Source of the DNA: Ga0077555 sp963741565
GTDB taxonomy: Bacteria; Pseudomonadota; Alphaproteobacteria; Rhizobiales; Hyphomicrobiaceae
Reading direction: 5' to 3'
DNA length: 64,000 bases
Assembly: GCA_963741565.1 (NCBI GenBank)
Contig: CAVUIK010000017.1
Location: forward strand, 310,001-374,000
The first letter of the stretch is position 1. Every line of letters starts with the position of its first letter. This document shows positions 54,686 through 63,411 of this stretch, piece by piece. The notes under the pieces are model-generated. The model worked only from the letters and a program-made list of their open reading frames with translations, was not told the origin of the DNA and searched no databases. The position numbers were made by a program, and so were the translations under genes.

Positions 54686-54753
54686 ACCGCCCTCTCCTAG
54701 TGCTCGCCGCTTGGGGAGGCACCTTGATCTCAAGGCGCTGGAGGCTTGGCCGA

Positions 54754-55434
54754 TCAGGTCACTCGCATGTGCTTGAACATGTGGCGCTTGGCATCAGCGT
54801 CCCAGTCGGCCTTGAAAGGATGCTTGTCCTTGAGCGCGGCTGCGCGAACCGCGGCCGGCCGTGCGGAGATCTCGTCATGCAGGCGCTTCACGTTCGGCAG
54901 CTTCGCAAAGGCGTCGTCGCCGAGCACGAAGGGGATCAGGCGCGCCCATCCCCAGGCCGCCATGTCGGCAATCGTGTAGGTGTCGCCGAGAATGTACTTG
55001 CGCTTTGCGAGATGCGCATCGAGCACCTGGTAGTGCCGCATCGCCTCGAACTGGTAGCGTTCGTTGCCGTAGTCGTTGCCCTTGGGCGCGAAATGCTTGA
55101 AGTGAACCGCCTGCCCTGAATAGGGCCCGACACCTGTTGCGACGAACATCAGCCACGAGAGCAGCTCGCCGCGCGCCTTCGGGCTGCTGGCGGGCATGAA
55201 CTTTCCGGTCTTCTCGCCGAGATAGAGCAGGATGGCGTTGCTGTCGAACACCGTGGTGTCGCCGTCGACGATGGCGGGCACCTTGCCGTTCGGATTGATC
55301 GCGAGGAACTCCGGTGCGAACTGGTCGCCCTTGCGCGCATCGATCGGCATGGCCTGATAAGGCAGGCCAGCCTCTTCGAGGAACAGCGCGACCTTGGTGG
55401 GGTTGGGCGAGCCGTTGAAATAGAACTTGAGCAT
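54754..55434 (-). CDS. Glutathione S-transferase family protein
   Basis: A 226-residue GST. The thioredoxin-like N domain has FNGSPNPTKVALFLEEAGLP, NPNGKVPAIVD and the glutathione-binding FDSNAILLYLGEK. The all-helical C domain has YTIADMAAWGWARL with the N-capping Asp. It resembles the Ure2p-like/nu class. It may conjugate or de-glutathionylate xenobiotics handled by neighbouring monooxygenases. Upstream of the FMN monooxygenase, 68 bp apart, same strand. Confidence 0.92.
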   Translation of the reverse strand: MLKFYFNGSPNPTKVALFLEEAGLPYQAMPIDARKGDQFAPEFLAINPNGKVPAIVDGDTTVFDSNAILLYLGEKTGKFMPASSPKARGELLSWLMFVATGVGPYSGQAVHFKHFAPKGNDYGNERYQFEAMRHYQVLDAHLAKRKYILGDTYTIADMAAWGWARLIPFVLGDDAFAKLPNVKRLHDEISARPAAVRAAALKDKHPFKADWDADAKRHMFKHMRVT

Positions 55435-55533
55435 GCGCGTCTCCTGGGATTGCTTGACGAGGCGGGCTCACCGTCACCGCCATTGCCCCAACCTTCGTCC
55501 CAATGCACGGAGAGAGCAAGAGGGCGCGGAAAC

Positions 55534-56676
55534 TCAGAAGACTCCGGTCTGCGACAGCGAACCAATGAAAAGCGTCAGGCCCAGCAGTAGGACGGCGACC
55601 GAGCCGGCGACGCCAGCTGCGATCCGCACGCGTTCCGCCCACAGCGATCCGCCGCTGCCATAGCGCGCGGCCAACTCGCGCGAGCCGACCGCGAGTGCAG
55701 CCAGTGCGGAAACGGTGATCGCGGTACCGATCGCCATCGCGAAGGTGGCGAAGACGCCGGCCCAAAGCAAACCCTGGCTCAGGGCGAAGATGAGCACGAG
55801 GATGGCGCCGGTGCACGGGCGGACACCAACCGCGAGCGCGAGCGAGATGGCCTTCGACCAGGACCAGGCGCCTTCGAGCTGCTTTGGATCCGGCATATGC
55901 GCATGACCGCAGCACTCCGAATGATCGTGGCCGTCGTCGGCATGATGATGGTGGCCATGCGGGAGCTGGTGATCGTGCTTGTGACTGTGCCCATGACGGA
56001 CATGGCCATGGTCATGATCGTGAAGCGCGTGCTCGTGGGGATGCGACGGCGGATGCCTGCTGACAGCTGCCGATGCTGGGCGCAGCTTGCGGAACTGGCT
56101 CCAGAGCAGCCACGCGCCGACCAGCGTGACGAGACCCCAGCTGATCGTCTCGAGCCAGGCTTCGGCGGACTTCACCGCGAGGCCCGTCGCCTGGAACGCG
56201 ATCACCAAAATGCCGACCAGGATCAAGGCCGACAGCGCTTGAAAGAACGCGGCGAGAAACGAGATCTGGATGCCGCGGCGCACGGTCTGTCCATTGGCGA
56301 GCACGTAGGACGAGATCACGGCCTTGCCATGCCCGGGACCCGCCGCATGCAGGACGCCATAGGCGAAGCTCAACAGGGCCAGCGCCAGCGTCGCCATGAC
56401 GGGATTGCGCGTGCGGATGTCGCGCACGGCTTGCGCCAGTCGCTGGTTGATCTCGGCTTGGCGCGCCGTGATCCAGGCATAGATGCCGCTCGGTGGCGCC
56501 GCCGCGGCGGGCGCGGGCGCGCCAGCCGATCGCGCAGCTGGCGGCAGGAAGGATTTCGGGGCCGCAGACGGGGCCGGGGCTGTGACGGGCGGCGCCGCCT
56601 GCTGCGCGACGGCGGGACCGTCGGTCAGCAGCAGCGCACACAGCGCCAGTATGGCAAACAGGCTACGCTGGATCAT
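55534..56676 (-). CDS. NicO/RcnA-like nickel/cobalt (metal) transporter
   Basis: A 380-residue membrane protein. A signal-like first segment (ending AVA), then a linker, then six or more helices. GPGHGKAVISSYVLANGQ and VRPCTGAILVLIFALSQGL are the NicO/RcnA signatures. Between helices lies a loop with 22 His in about 56 residues (around HALHDHDHGHVRHGHSHKHD), likely binding metal. ATG 56676 overlaps the DUF1007 stop (ATGA). With DUF1007 and a Zur-like site upstream, zinc or cobalt handling is more likely than plain nickel export. Confidence 0.85.
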   Translation of the reverse strand: MIQRSLFAILALCALLLTDGPAVAQQAAPPVTAPAPSAAPKSFLPPAARSAGAPAPAAAAPPSGIYAWITARQAEINQRLAQAVRDIRTRNPVMATLALALLSFAYGVLHAAGPGHGKAVISSYVLANGQTVRRGIQISFLAAFFQALSALILVGILVIAFQATGLAVKSAEAWLETISWGLVTLVGAWLLWSQFRKLRPASAAVSRHPPSHPHEHALHDHDHGHVRHGHSHKHDHQLPHGHHHHADDGHDHSECCGHAHMPDPKQLEGAWSWSKAISLALAVGVRPCTGAILVLIFALSQGLLWAGVFATFAMAIGTAITVSALAALAVGSRELAARYGSGGSLWAERVRIAAGVAGSVAVLLLGLTLFIGSLSQTGVF

Positions 56677-57467
56677 TTGGAGCCACATGCGATCTTGATC
56701 GGCCGGGACGCCGAATAGCCGAAATTCTGGGTGCCGAGCTGCTGCGAGAATGCCTCGCCCAGCTTTTGCGCGTCGGCGGCTTCCTTCGTCGCCTCACCGA
56801 GCACGACGCGGCAGTTGGCGGGGGCGCCCGTGATCTTGATGGGATCGGACTTCGCCAGCTCGAACGCGAGGAAGAAGCTCGAGTCATAAACGGCAAAGTT
56901 GAACTCGGGCGCGTCGATCAGAACCGGCTGCTGCAAAGGGAGCGTGAAATGCAGAGACAGCACTTTCTCTGAGGACGGCGCCGCCTTTTCCTTGTCGGAG
57001 CCGAAGATCGCTGTGCCAAGGCGCGAGAGCGCGCCCGGCTTCGAGGCATCGGGCGCGGCGGGAGGGGTCGCGGATGCTTGATCCGCGTTCTTGGGGGCGG
57101 TGGCGTGCTCAAGCCAGAAGTCTTTCGGCTCCTGCACCGCCAGATCCGTCCCGGCAAGTTTGGCATGAGTGAAGAACTTGAACTCCTTCAGGCCTTCGAT
57201 ATTGACCTTGGCAAGCTCGGCCAGTTCCTCGCGGGCATAGATGCCGTCGTTGTTGGTGTCGAGGCCCTGGATGGCCATGGCGGTATAGAACTCGTCGAAT
57301 GTCCATTTGTGGCGGAAACCAACGATGCTGCCCTGCTCGACAAGGACCGTCGTCTCCACGTTGATCCAAACGTGCGGATGGGCGCGGGCCGGCGACACGG
57401 CCGCGCCGACCAAACCGGCGAAACCGACGAAAGCAGCAAGGCAGCGCAAGCGCGAGAGCAGGGCCAT
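56673..57467 (-). CDS. DUF1007 family periplasmic protein
   Basis: A 264-residue exported protein. The signal peptide ends ARA and the mature protein starts HPHVWINVET, whose N-terminal His pair probably binds metal. An EF-hand-like loop DTNNDGIYAREE lies at about 70-81. DUF1007 proteins are often encoded next to NicO-type carriers, as here with a four-base overlap. It probably hands metal to, or takes it from, the carrier. The start is 137 bp from the Zur-like palindrome. Confidence 0.85.
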   Translation of the reverse strand: MALLSRLRCLAAFVGFAGLVGAAVSPARAHPHVWINVETTVLVEQGSIVGFRHKWTFDEFYTAMAIQGLDTNNDGIYAREELAELAKVNIEGLKEFKFFTHAKLAGTDLAVQEPKDFWLEHATAPKNADQASATPPAAPDASKPGALSRLGTAIFGSDKEKAAPSSEKVLSLHFTLPLQQPVLIDAPEFNFAVYDSSFFLAFELAKSDPIKITGAPANCRVVLGEATKEAADAQKLGEAFSQQLGTQNFGYSASRPIKIACGSK

Positions 57468-57603
57468 AGGTCGTCCAATCCATAAGAGCGGCCCCGAAAG
57501 GCCATTCAGGCATCCGGGCTGGTTAACGGCCAGACCGAGTGACGCACCATTCTACTCCGATCCGGGCGCGGAGGGCAGATCTAAGGGTTGACTCGAATAG
57601 GGT

Positions 57604-57624
57604 ATGTTATAACGTCATTAACAT
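57604..57624. promoter_or_regulatory. Zur-like palindrome between divergent metal genes
   Basis: A 21-bp imperfect palindrome with half sites ATGTTATAAC and TCATTAACAT around a central G. It resembles Zur boxes of alphaproteobacteria, which have the ATGTTATA / TATAACAT pattern. It lies 91 bp upstream of znuA and 137 bp upstream of the DUF1007 gene. Zinc-dependent repression of both directions is inferred. Confidence 0.6.
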
Positions 57625-57714
57625 GAGGGATAAGTTTCAGTCTCCCTTTGACTCGCCCCGATCAACCATCGGCGCGGTCTGTCGCCGAAGATCGCAGAAC
57701 ATATTGGAGTCATC

Positions 57715-58773
57715 GTGGCAGATCGAATTCGGGCAGGTCAAAATTGGAGCCTCACACTGGCCGCCGGTGGCCGCACGTCGCGGTCCCTACGCATGGTTTG
57801 GCTCATCTCCTGCCTGCTCGCGGCCAACGCCGGATCTGGTGCGGCCAACTCCGAGCCGAAAGTCGTTGTCACCATCAAACCCATCCATTCGATCGTGGCG
57901 GCCGTCATGCATGGGGGAGCCGGCGCGCCGCGGCTGTTGATCGACGGCGTGGGCTCGCCACACACGTTCTCGCTGAAGCCGTCAGACGCCAAGGAGCTGA
58001 ATACGGCCGATGTGATCTTTCGAGTCTCGGAAGAGCTCGAGCCCTACACGATCAAAATCGCCCCATCGCTGCCGAAGCGCGTGCGGCTGGTGACGCTGGC
58101 CGAGACACCGGGGCTTACTACTCATGCCTTGAGGGCCAGCAGCGACTTCGAAGCGCACGATCATGGCGGTGCCGGGGACAAAGGCCACCAGCACGGGCAT
58201 AAGCAAGGGCACGGTAAGCCTGCAAGCAAAAATGCTTCACGTCCGACGGCGGGCATAGACGGTCACATCTGGCTCGACCCCATCAATGCGAAACTGATGG
58301 CCCGCCAGATCGCAGATGTACTGGCGACGATCGCGCCCGGCGATGCGGCGCGGTTCCTGGCGAACGCGGCCAGCTTCGGAGAGCGCATGGATGTGCTCGA
58401 CCGTGAGCTGGAGCAAGCGCTCGCTCCCGTGCGCCGCAAGGCCTACATCGTGTTCCACGACGCCTACCAGTATCTCGAGCGACGGTATGAGCTGGCGCCG
58501 GTTGGCTCGGTGACGGTCAGCCCCGACATCCCACCGAGCGCGAAGCGCCTCTCGGAATTGCGGGGCAAAATCGCCACGCTAAAGGCAGCCTGCGTGTTCG
58601 CCGAGCCGCAATTCGGGCCGAAAGTGATCGACACCATCGTCGAAGGCACGCTAGCGCGGCGTGGCGTGCTTGACCCACTTGGCGTGGCAGTCGCGGCGGG
58701 ACCGGATCATTACCCGACGCTGATGCGGGCGCTCGCCAACGATTTGAGGGCATGTTTGGTCGGTAGCTCGTGA
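57715..58773 (+). CDS. znuA: Zinc ABC transporter substrate-binding protein
   Basis: A cluster 9 binding protein, 352 residues from GTG 57715 (GGAG upstream); ATG 57793 would begin directly at the signal peptide (MVWLISCLLAANAGSG). VVTIKPIHSIVAAVM holds the first metal His, DGHIWLDPINAKLMARQIAD the second, and VFHDAYQYLERRY the third. A loop rich in His (AHDHGGAGDKGHQHGHKQGH) between the first two sites is typical of zinc-specific ZnuA. The ATPase and permease genes (znuC, znuB) are not adjacent. The downstream gene is convergent. Confidence 0.92.
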   Translation: MADRIRAGQNWSLTLAAGGRTSRSLRMVWLISCLLAANAGSGAANSEPKVVVTIKPIHSIVAAVMHGGAGAPRLLIDGVGSPHTFSLKPSDAKELNTADVIFRVSEELEPYTIKIAPSLPKRVRLVTLAETPGLTTHALRASSDFEAHDHGGAGDKGHQHGHKQGHGKPASKNASRPTAGIDGHIWLDPINAKLMARQIADVLATIAPGDAARFLANAASFGERMDVLDRELEQALAPVRRKAYIVFHDAYQYLERRYELAPVGSVTVSPDIPPSAKRLSELRGKIATLKAACVFAEPQFGPKVIDTIVEGTLARRGVLDPLGVAVAAGPDHYPTLMRALANDLRACLVGSS

Positions 58774-58812
58774 CGACGTCGATCAGCCGCGCAATCCCGA
58801 TCTGAGATTCGA

Positions 58813-59445
58813 TCAGGTCGACAAAAACGCGACGGCTGCCGCGCTGACGCGCTGTTCCTGTCCGCCAAAGAAATGATCAGCGCCGTCGATGATGGCTAGC
58901 GATTTGGGAGCCGCAAGCGCGGCGAACAGTTGGTTCAGTTGCTGAACCGGCGCATGATCGTCACGGTCGCCGCAGATGAGAAGCTTCGGCTTGGACACAG
59001 TGTTGAGAAATGTCGGATCGCGCCGGCGGATCGGCAACGCGACGCCGATCAGCTTGTGGACGCGCGGGTCATCGGCACCGGCCCGCAGGCCGACCATCGA
59101 GCCAAACGAATAGCCGGCGACAATCACGGTCGAAACGGATTGACGGCCGAGCAGCGAGGTCACAGCAGCATTGACGTCGTCGATCTCGCCATTGCCGTCG
59201 TCATGCGTGCCGGTGCTGCTGCCGACGCCGCGAAAATTGAACCGCAGGGTGGCCATGCCGGCACGCTGAAATCCGTCGGCCAACGCCGAGACAACAGTAT
59301 TGTGCATGTCGCCGCCGTAAAGCGGATGCGGATGGCAAACGATCGCGCCGATTTGCGGCGACGGCGATGGCAGCGAGAGCAAGCCTTCGAGCGTGATACC
59401 GCCGGCAGGAAAGGTGATCTTCTCTTCCACGGGTCCGACCTCCAT
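58813..59445 (-). CDS. Alpha/beta hydrolase (COG2945-like)
   Basis: A 210-residue small hydrolase. CHPHPLYGGDMHNTVV, FNFRGVGSSTGTHDDG and the nucleophile elbow VAGYSFGSMVG (Ser) are present; Asp (CGDRDDHAPV) and His (DGADHFFGG) complete the triad. The HPHP..GG motif marks the dienelactone-hydrolase-related COG2945 group. The substrate is unknown. Convergent with znuA. Confidence 0.87.
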   Translation of the reverse strand: MEVGPVEEKITFPAGGITLEGLLSLPSPSPQIGAIVCHPHPLYGGDMHNTVVSALADGFQRAGMATLRFNFRGVGSSTGTHDDGNGEIDDVNAAVTSLLGRQSVSTVIVAGYSFGSMVGLRAGADDPRVHKLIGVALPIRRRDPTFLNTVSKPKLLICGDRDDHAPVQQLNQLFAALAAPKSLAIIDGADHFFGGQEQRVSAAAVAFLST

Positions 59446-59495
59446 GACAGGGGGCCCTTAGAGGACCAGCGGGGGACAGAGCCGTCAATCAGCAA

Positions 59496-59519
59496 CGGCC
59501 CGGAGATGCCTCCGGGCCG
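59496..59519 (-). terminator. Hairpin downstream of the aldolase gene
   Basis: CGGCCCGGAG (59496-59505) pairs perfectly with CTCCGGGCCG (59510-59519) around ATGC. It lies 30 bp beyond the aldolase stop on the minus strand and 50 bp before the hydrolase start. No T tract follows. Confidence 0.5.
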
Positions 59520-59549
59520 CGCGTCGTCGTCAAAACGGCAATGCCGCGC

Positions 59550-60569
59550 TTAGGCCGCCTTCTCCAGGCCCTGCGCCCATTTACCGGCGGCGGCGAGGCC
59601 GTTCATCTTGGCGCGGTGCGAGAAGGCGCGCGAGCCGGCGGCGACGTTCTCGGTCTTGCCGCTCCACGACTTCAGAGCGGCGGCTTGCAGCGCGCGACCA
59701 TAGGAGAACGTCAGCTTCCACGGCAGATTGCCCATGGCGTTCATGTAGTGGAGATGCGCTGTCGCATCCTCGTCCGACTGCCCACCCGACAGGAAGGCGA
59801 TACCTGGCACTGCCGTGGGCACCGTGCGCTTCAAGACGCGGATCGTCTTCTCGGCAACTTCCTCACGCGAGGCCTGCTTGGGCGACTTCTTGCCCGAAAT
59901 GACCATGTTCGGTTTGAGCACCGTCTGCTCGAGCGTGACGCGATTGTAGTAGAGTTCCTGATAGACTTCCTTCAGAACCCACTCGGTCACCTCGGCGCAG
60001 CGGTCGATGTCATGCGCGCCGTCCATCAAGATCTCGGGCTCGACGATGGGCACGAGGCCGCCTTCGAGACAGATCGCGGCATAGCGCGCGAGCGCGTGGG
60101 CGTTGGCCTTGATGCAGGTGTAGCTGGGGATGCCGGCGTTGATGTCGATCACCGCGCGCCACTTTGCGAACTTGGCACCGAGGGCAACGTATTCTTTTAC
60201 GCGGCCGGGAAGCCCGTCGAGCCCCTCGGTGACGACTTCACCGGGGCAAAACTGCAGCGGCTTGGTGCCGCCGTCGACCTTGATGCCGGGGAGCGAGCCG
60301 GCGTCGGAGATGATCTTGGCGAGCGGCGTGCCGTCCTTGGCTTTCTGGCGGATGGTCTCGTCATAGAGGATCACGCCGGAGATGTGGTTCTTCATCGCGT
60401 CCGTCGAGCGGAACAGCATTTCGCGGTAGTCGCGGCGGCTATCGGCAGTGGACTCGGTGTTGATGCTGTCGAACCGCTTCTTGATGGTCCCCGAGCTTTC
60501 GTCGGCGGCGAGAATACCCCGGCCGGTTGCGACCATCGCTTGGGCGACCTGTTCGAGCGTCATTGTCAT
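59550..60569 (-). CDS. Class I fructose-bisphosphate aldolase
   Basis: A 339-residue class I aldolase of the animal/plant type. GRGILAADESSGTIKKRFDSIN, DYREMLFRS, the Schiff-base Lys region TVLKPNMVISGKK and FLSGGQSDEDATAHLHYMN are diagnostic. It splits fructose 1,6-bisphosphate in glycolysis or joins the trioses in gluconeogenesis. GGAGG lies upstream of ATG 60569. It is isolated, with no other glycolytic gene nearby. Confidence 0.96.
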   Translation of the reverse strand: MTMTLEQVAQAMVATGRGILAADESSGTIKKRFDSINTESTADSRRDYREMLFRSTDAMKNHISGVILYDETIRQKAKDGTPLAKIISDAGSLPGIKVDGGTKPLQFCPGEVVTEGLDGLPGRVKEYVALGAKFAKWRAVIDINAGIPSYTCIKANAHALARYAAICLEGGLVPIVEPEILMDGAHDIDRCAEVTEWVLKEVYQELYYNRVTLEQTVLKPNMVISGKKSPKQASREEVAEKTIRVLKRTVPTAVPGIAFLSGGQSDEDATAHLHYMNAMGNLPWKLTFSYGRALQAAALKSWSGKTENVAAGSRAFSHRAKMNGLAAAGKWAQGLEKAA

Positions 60570-60712
60570 CGGAAAATGCCTCCACTGTCGTTGGATCGAT
60601 CACGTGAAATGGGATCGCGGACGTTTAGCGCGGATGTCGCAACGTCGCCAGAGGACAATCGCTCCGGCCACGTTCTGGATGAATGCTGATCCACGTTCAC
60701 GTTAATGCCACG

Positions 60713-61081
60713 CTAGCGATCGGGATCGCCCATCTCAAGCGGCGCGAGTCCCCGGCGCTCGCGCGCCATGGTGCAGGCATCGTCGCCGGGCTCGCAAGCG
60801 CGGCAGACGTGCGGCCGGTCGGCATAGATCCGGCAAGCAGTTGCCGTCCCGACCACGCCATCGAGCGCGGCACAGCGGTCACCCAGCCAGCGCATGCCGC
60901 CAAGCGACGGTGCGACGAGATCGGCCGGGATGCGATCGAGTTCCGCCTCGCTTTCGGTCGAAAAGCGCGGCCAATCGCCGGCGTAGGCGCAGCACGCGCC
61001 GCACGCCTGACAGGGCGACGCCGTTCTATTCGGGGCGGCGGCTCCAGAATTCGGCGGCTGCGGACGATCGGCGCCAACCAT
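60713..61081 (-). CDS. YkgJ family cysteine cluster protein
   Basis: A 122-residue protein. Cysteines are arranged as CQACGACC (24-31), then GDRCAALDG, TACRIYADRPHVCRACEPG and DDACTMAR. This Cys pattern is that of the YkgJ/UPF0153 zinc- or iron-chelating group. The function is unknown. It follows a short gene on the same strand with a three-base gap. Confidence 0.85.
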   Translation of the reverse strand: MVGADRPQPPNSGAAAPNRTASPCQACGACCAYAGDWPRFSTESEAELDRIPADLVAPSLGGMRWLGDRCAALDGVVGTATACRIYADRPHVCRACEPGDDACTMARERRGLAPLEMGDPDR

Positions 61082-61084
61082 CGC

Positions 61085-61312
61085 CTATTTGTCTCTGACG
61101 CGGGCAATGGCCTTGATGCGCGGGCGCGGCCGGCCCGAGCGCTCGCCGATCTCGCGGTCCTGGGCCTCGATCAAAGACTGGGCGGCGTCATCGTCGCTGG
61201 CGTTGTCGAGCTGGGTGGCGAGGATCTTGCGGTTCGACGACAGCGTCCCATCCTCGTAGGTCACGTTGAAGAACAGCGTTTCGACGCGTGCCGTGGGTTT
61301 CTTGCGTGACAT
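61085..61312 (-). CDS. Small conserved hypothetical protein
   Basis: A 75-residue protein. ARVETLFFNVTYEDGTLSSN and LSSNRKILATQLDN then DDAAQSLIEAQDREIGERSG suggest a small alpha/beta protein. ATG 61312 has AGAGGTG upstream. I recognise it only as a type often found next to YkgJ genes in Hyphomicrobiales; function unknown. The 250-bp gap to its right (61313-61562) shows nothing I can name. Confidence 0.65.
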   Translation of the reverse strand: MSRKKPTARVETLFFNVTYEDGTLSSNRKILATQLDNASDDDAAQSLIEAQDREIGERSGRPRPRIKAIARVRDK

Positions 61313-61562
61313 GGTCACCTCTGGTTTTGCCTGATGGACGTGCGGATCCCGCTCACGGCAGGGCGAGGAAACGGCACGCGACGTCCGGCTATCAGGAAAC
61401 GGGGTTTGGGATCAAGCCTTCTGCGGCTCACGCATCTATAGGCTTGCGCGCAGCGAGGCTGTCAGAACGGCCCGCAACGTGGCGCCAATGCGGCCGGAGC
61501 GACAGGACGATGCAGTCTTGCCGCGGCATGTTGTCAGGCCTCGCCCCAGTCCCTTCAAGACC

Positions 61563-62711
61563 TCAGGCCTTGAAGCCCAACGAGCGCGCAATGATGTTGC
61601 GCTGGATTTCGCTGGTGCCCTCACCGATGACGTAGAGCAGTGCGTCGCGGTGAATTCGCCCGACGGGAGTGTCACGCATGATGCCGGCGCCGCCGAGCAC
61701 GCGGATCGCCTGCTCGCTGACCCTCACGGCTGTCTCGCTGGCCACCAGCTTCACCTTGGCTGCAAACGCTGGATCGAGGCTTCCGCGGTCGACCCGCCAC
61801 GCCCCGTGATAGACGAGCCACTTCGCGGCTTCGATCTCGGCTGACATGTCGGCGAGCTTGTGTGCGATCGCCTGATAGTCGCCGACGCGACGGCCGGCAA
61901 CCAGCCGCTCGCCGGCATACCGGCTTGCGGCATCGAAGGCGGCCCGCGCCATCCCCAGCGCATTCGCCGAGACCCCGACACGGTTCTCGCTGAGCGACTC
62001 CAGGATCACCGGATACGTGCCAATGCGCCCACCCAGCAGACAATCGTCGGGCACGAAGGCGTCCTCGATGTAGATCAGGCCGGTCTCGGAACTGCGGATA
62101 CTTTCCTTCTGCAATTTTGTGATCGCCAAGCCCGGATTGGGCATTTCGACGATGAACAGGCTGATCGCATGCGGGGAGAGCTCGGCCATCGTGCGGGCCG
62201 CGATCAACATGAAGTCGGCGATCGGCGCATTGGTGATGTAGAGTTTGCTGCCTGTCAGACGCCAGCCGCCGGGAACCTTCTCGGCGCGTGTCTTGAGTGC
62301 GCGGATATTCGATCCAGCGTCCGGCTCGCTCAACCCAAAAGCCGCGATCTTGTGGCCCGCAAGCGCCGGCTTGAAAAACCGCTGCTTCTGCTCGGGCGAT
62401 CCCACCCGCCAGATCGGCCAGATCCCCAGATGGGTATGGGCCGACCAACTCGAGGCGAACGCCTGACAAACGTAGCTCATTTCCTCGCGGATGATGCAGT
62501 CGGCGATCTTGTCCATGCCCGTGCCGCCGTCGGCCGCCGGATAACGGACGCCCAGCAGCCCCGCTTCGCCCCACAGGCGGAATAGCTCTCTCGGGAAAGT
62601 CTCGGCTTCTTCGGCCTCGCGAACCAGCGGCGCCATATGCCGGGCGCAGAAGCGCTGCACACTGTCGCGCACCGCCTCGTGCTCAGCAGAGAACTCGAAA
62701 TCTAGGGCCAT
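61563..62711 (-). CDS. Acyl-CoA dehydrogenase
   Basis: A 382-residue FAD enzyme. FGLSEPDAGSNIRALKTRA is signature 1, and the C-terminal RVLGGAGIMRDTPVGRIHRD and LYVIGEGTSEIQRNIIAR hold the catalytic Glu (GEGTSE). GWRLTGSKLYITNAP is also typical. It makes a trans-2-enoyl-CoA from a saturated acyl-CoA and passes electrons to ETF. Chain-length preference is not readable. No ETF genes nearby. Confidence 0.95.
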   Translation of the reverse strand: MALDFEFSAEHEAVRDSVQRFCARHMAPLVREAEEAETFPRELFRLWGEAGLLGVRYPAADGGTGMDKIADCIIREEMSYVCQAFASSWSAHTHLGIWPIWRVGSPEQKQRFFKPALAGHKIAAFGLSEPDAGSNIRALKTRAEKVPGGWRLTGSKLYITNAPIADFMLIAARTMAELSPHAISLFIVEMPNPGLAITKLQKESIRSSETGLIYIEDAFVPDDCLLGGRIGTYPVILESLSENRVGVSANALGMARAAFDAASRYAGERLVAGRRVGDYQAIAHKLADMSAEIEAAKWLVYHGAWRVDRGSLDPAFAAKVKLVASETAVRVSEQAIRVLGGAGIMRDTPVGRIHRDALLYVIGEGTSEIQRNIIARSLGFKA

Positions 62712-62849
62712 TGCTGACTTTCGGAGCTACCGTTCTGCGCAAACCTAGCTGGCTTGCGCACAACGGCACAACCCTGAAGCCCGATGCCGAGGGAGGCGCG
62801 GGCCTCCCTCTCACTTCGGGGCAACCGCCGGTGTCAACCGATCAAACGA

Positions 62850-63212
62850 TCAGCACTCGTTGCGGTAGCGGTGCCACCAGTAGGAGCTGCCGGTGTGGCG
62901 CGCTTTCCTGTGGAGCCAGGCACAATGGCCGCCGCCACTATTGTAGTAGGAGTAACCGTAGACCAGCGGCGCGGCCGCGTAGAATCCGAAATGCGGCCGG
63001 AACCCACGGTGATAGGCACCACGAAAGTGGTTCCCACCTCGATAGACGCCGATCCGTCCACCGCCTCCACCGCCGCGGCGAATGTGTGTCACGCCATCCG
63101 ATTTCTCGATAGCGGTCGCGAGGCCTGTGACTGACGCGGCATTGGCCGACGGCGTCGATACCGTCACGGTTGCTGCCACCAGGGCGGCAGCGCACAAAGC
63201 TGTCTTGAGCAT
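62850..63212 (-). CDS. Small secreted Gly/His/Tyr-rich protein
   Basis: A 120-residue protein with a signal peptide (about 1-25, ending ANA). The mature part has a glycine run, then RGGNHFRGAYHRGFRPHFGFY and a C-terminal WLHRKARHTGSSYWW region ending in Cys. It is low-complexity and beta-prone, like several short rhizobial envelope proteins of unknown function. ATG 63212 begins the signal peptide; the longer open frame upstream is not needed. Confidence 0.65.
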   Translation of the reverse strand: MLKTALCAAALVAATVTVSTPSANAASVTGLATAIEKSDGVTHIRRGGGGGGRIGVYRGGNHFRGAYHRGFRPHFGFYAAAPLVYGYSYYNSGGGHCAWLHRKARHTGSSYWWHRYRNEC

Positions 63213-63411
63213 TGTCGTCTCCCAAGTTTGTTCCTTCCGCCGTGCGTTGCTTAAAGATGGTGTTTTTGCTGCCCCGGCGCAATGACTTCCATCAAACGCT
63301 CTGTTTCCATCCGATCGAAGAACCTTTTCTGTGCTGCCGGAAATCGGATGTATGCTTGGCTCGTCGACCGCCCCGAGCATCACCCGCATCAGCAATCGTC
63401 AGGAGGACATC

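Noticed and set aside
55979..56040. A short tandem DNA repeat
   Set aside because: The repetitive CAT/ATG pattern is the coding sequence of the His-rich loop of the NicO carrier, not a separate repeat.
61319..61562. Possible small gene or RNA in the gap before the acyl-CoA dehydrogenase
   Set aside because: No start with a ribosome binding site, hairpin or conserved motif could be supported.
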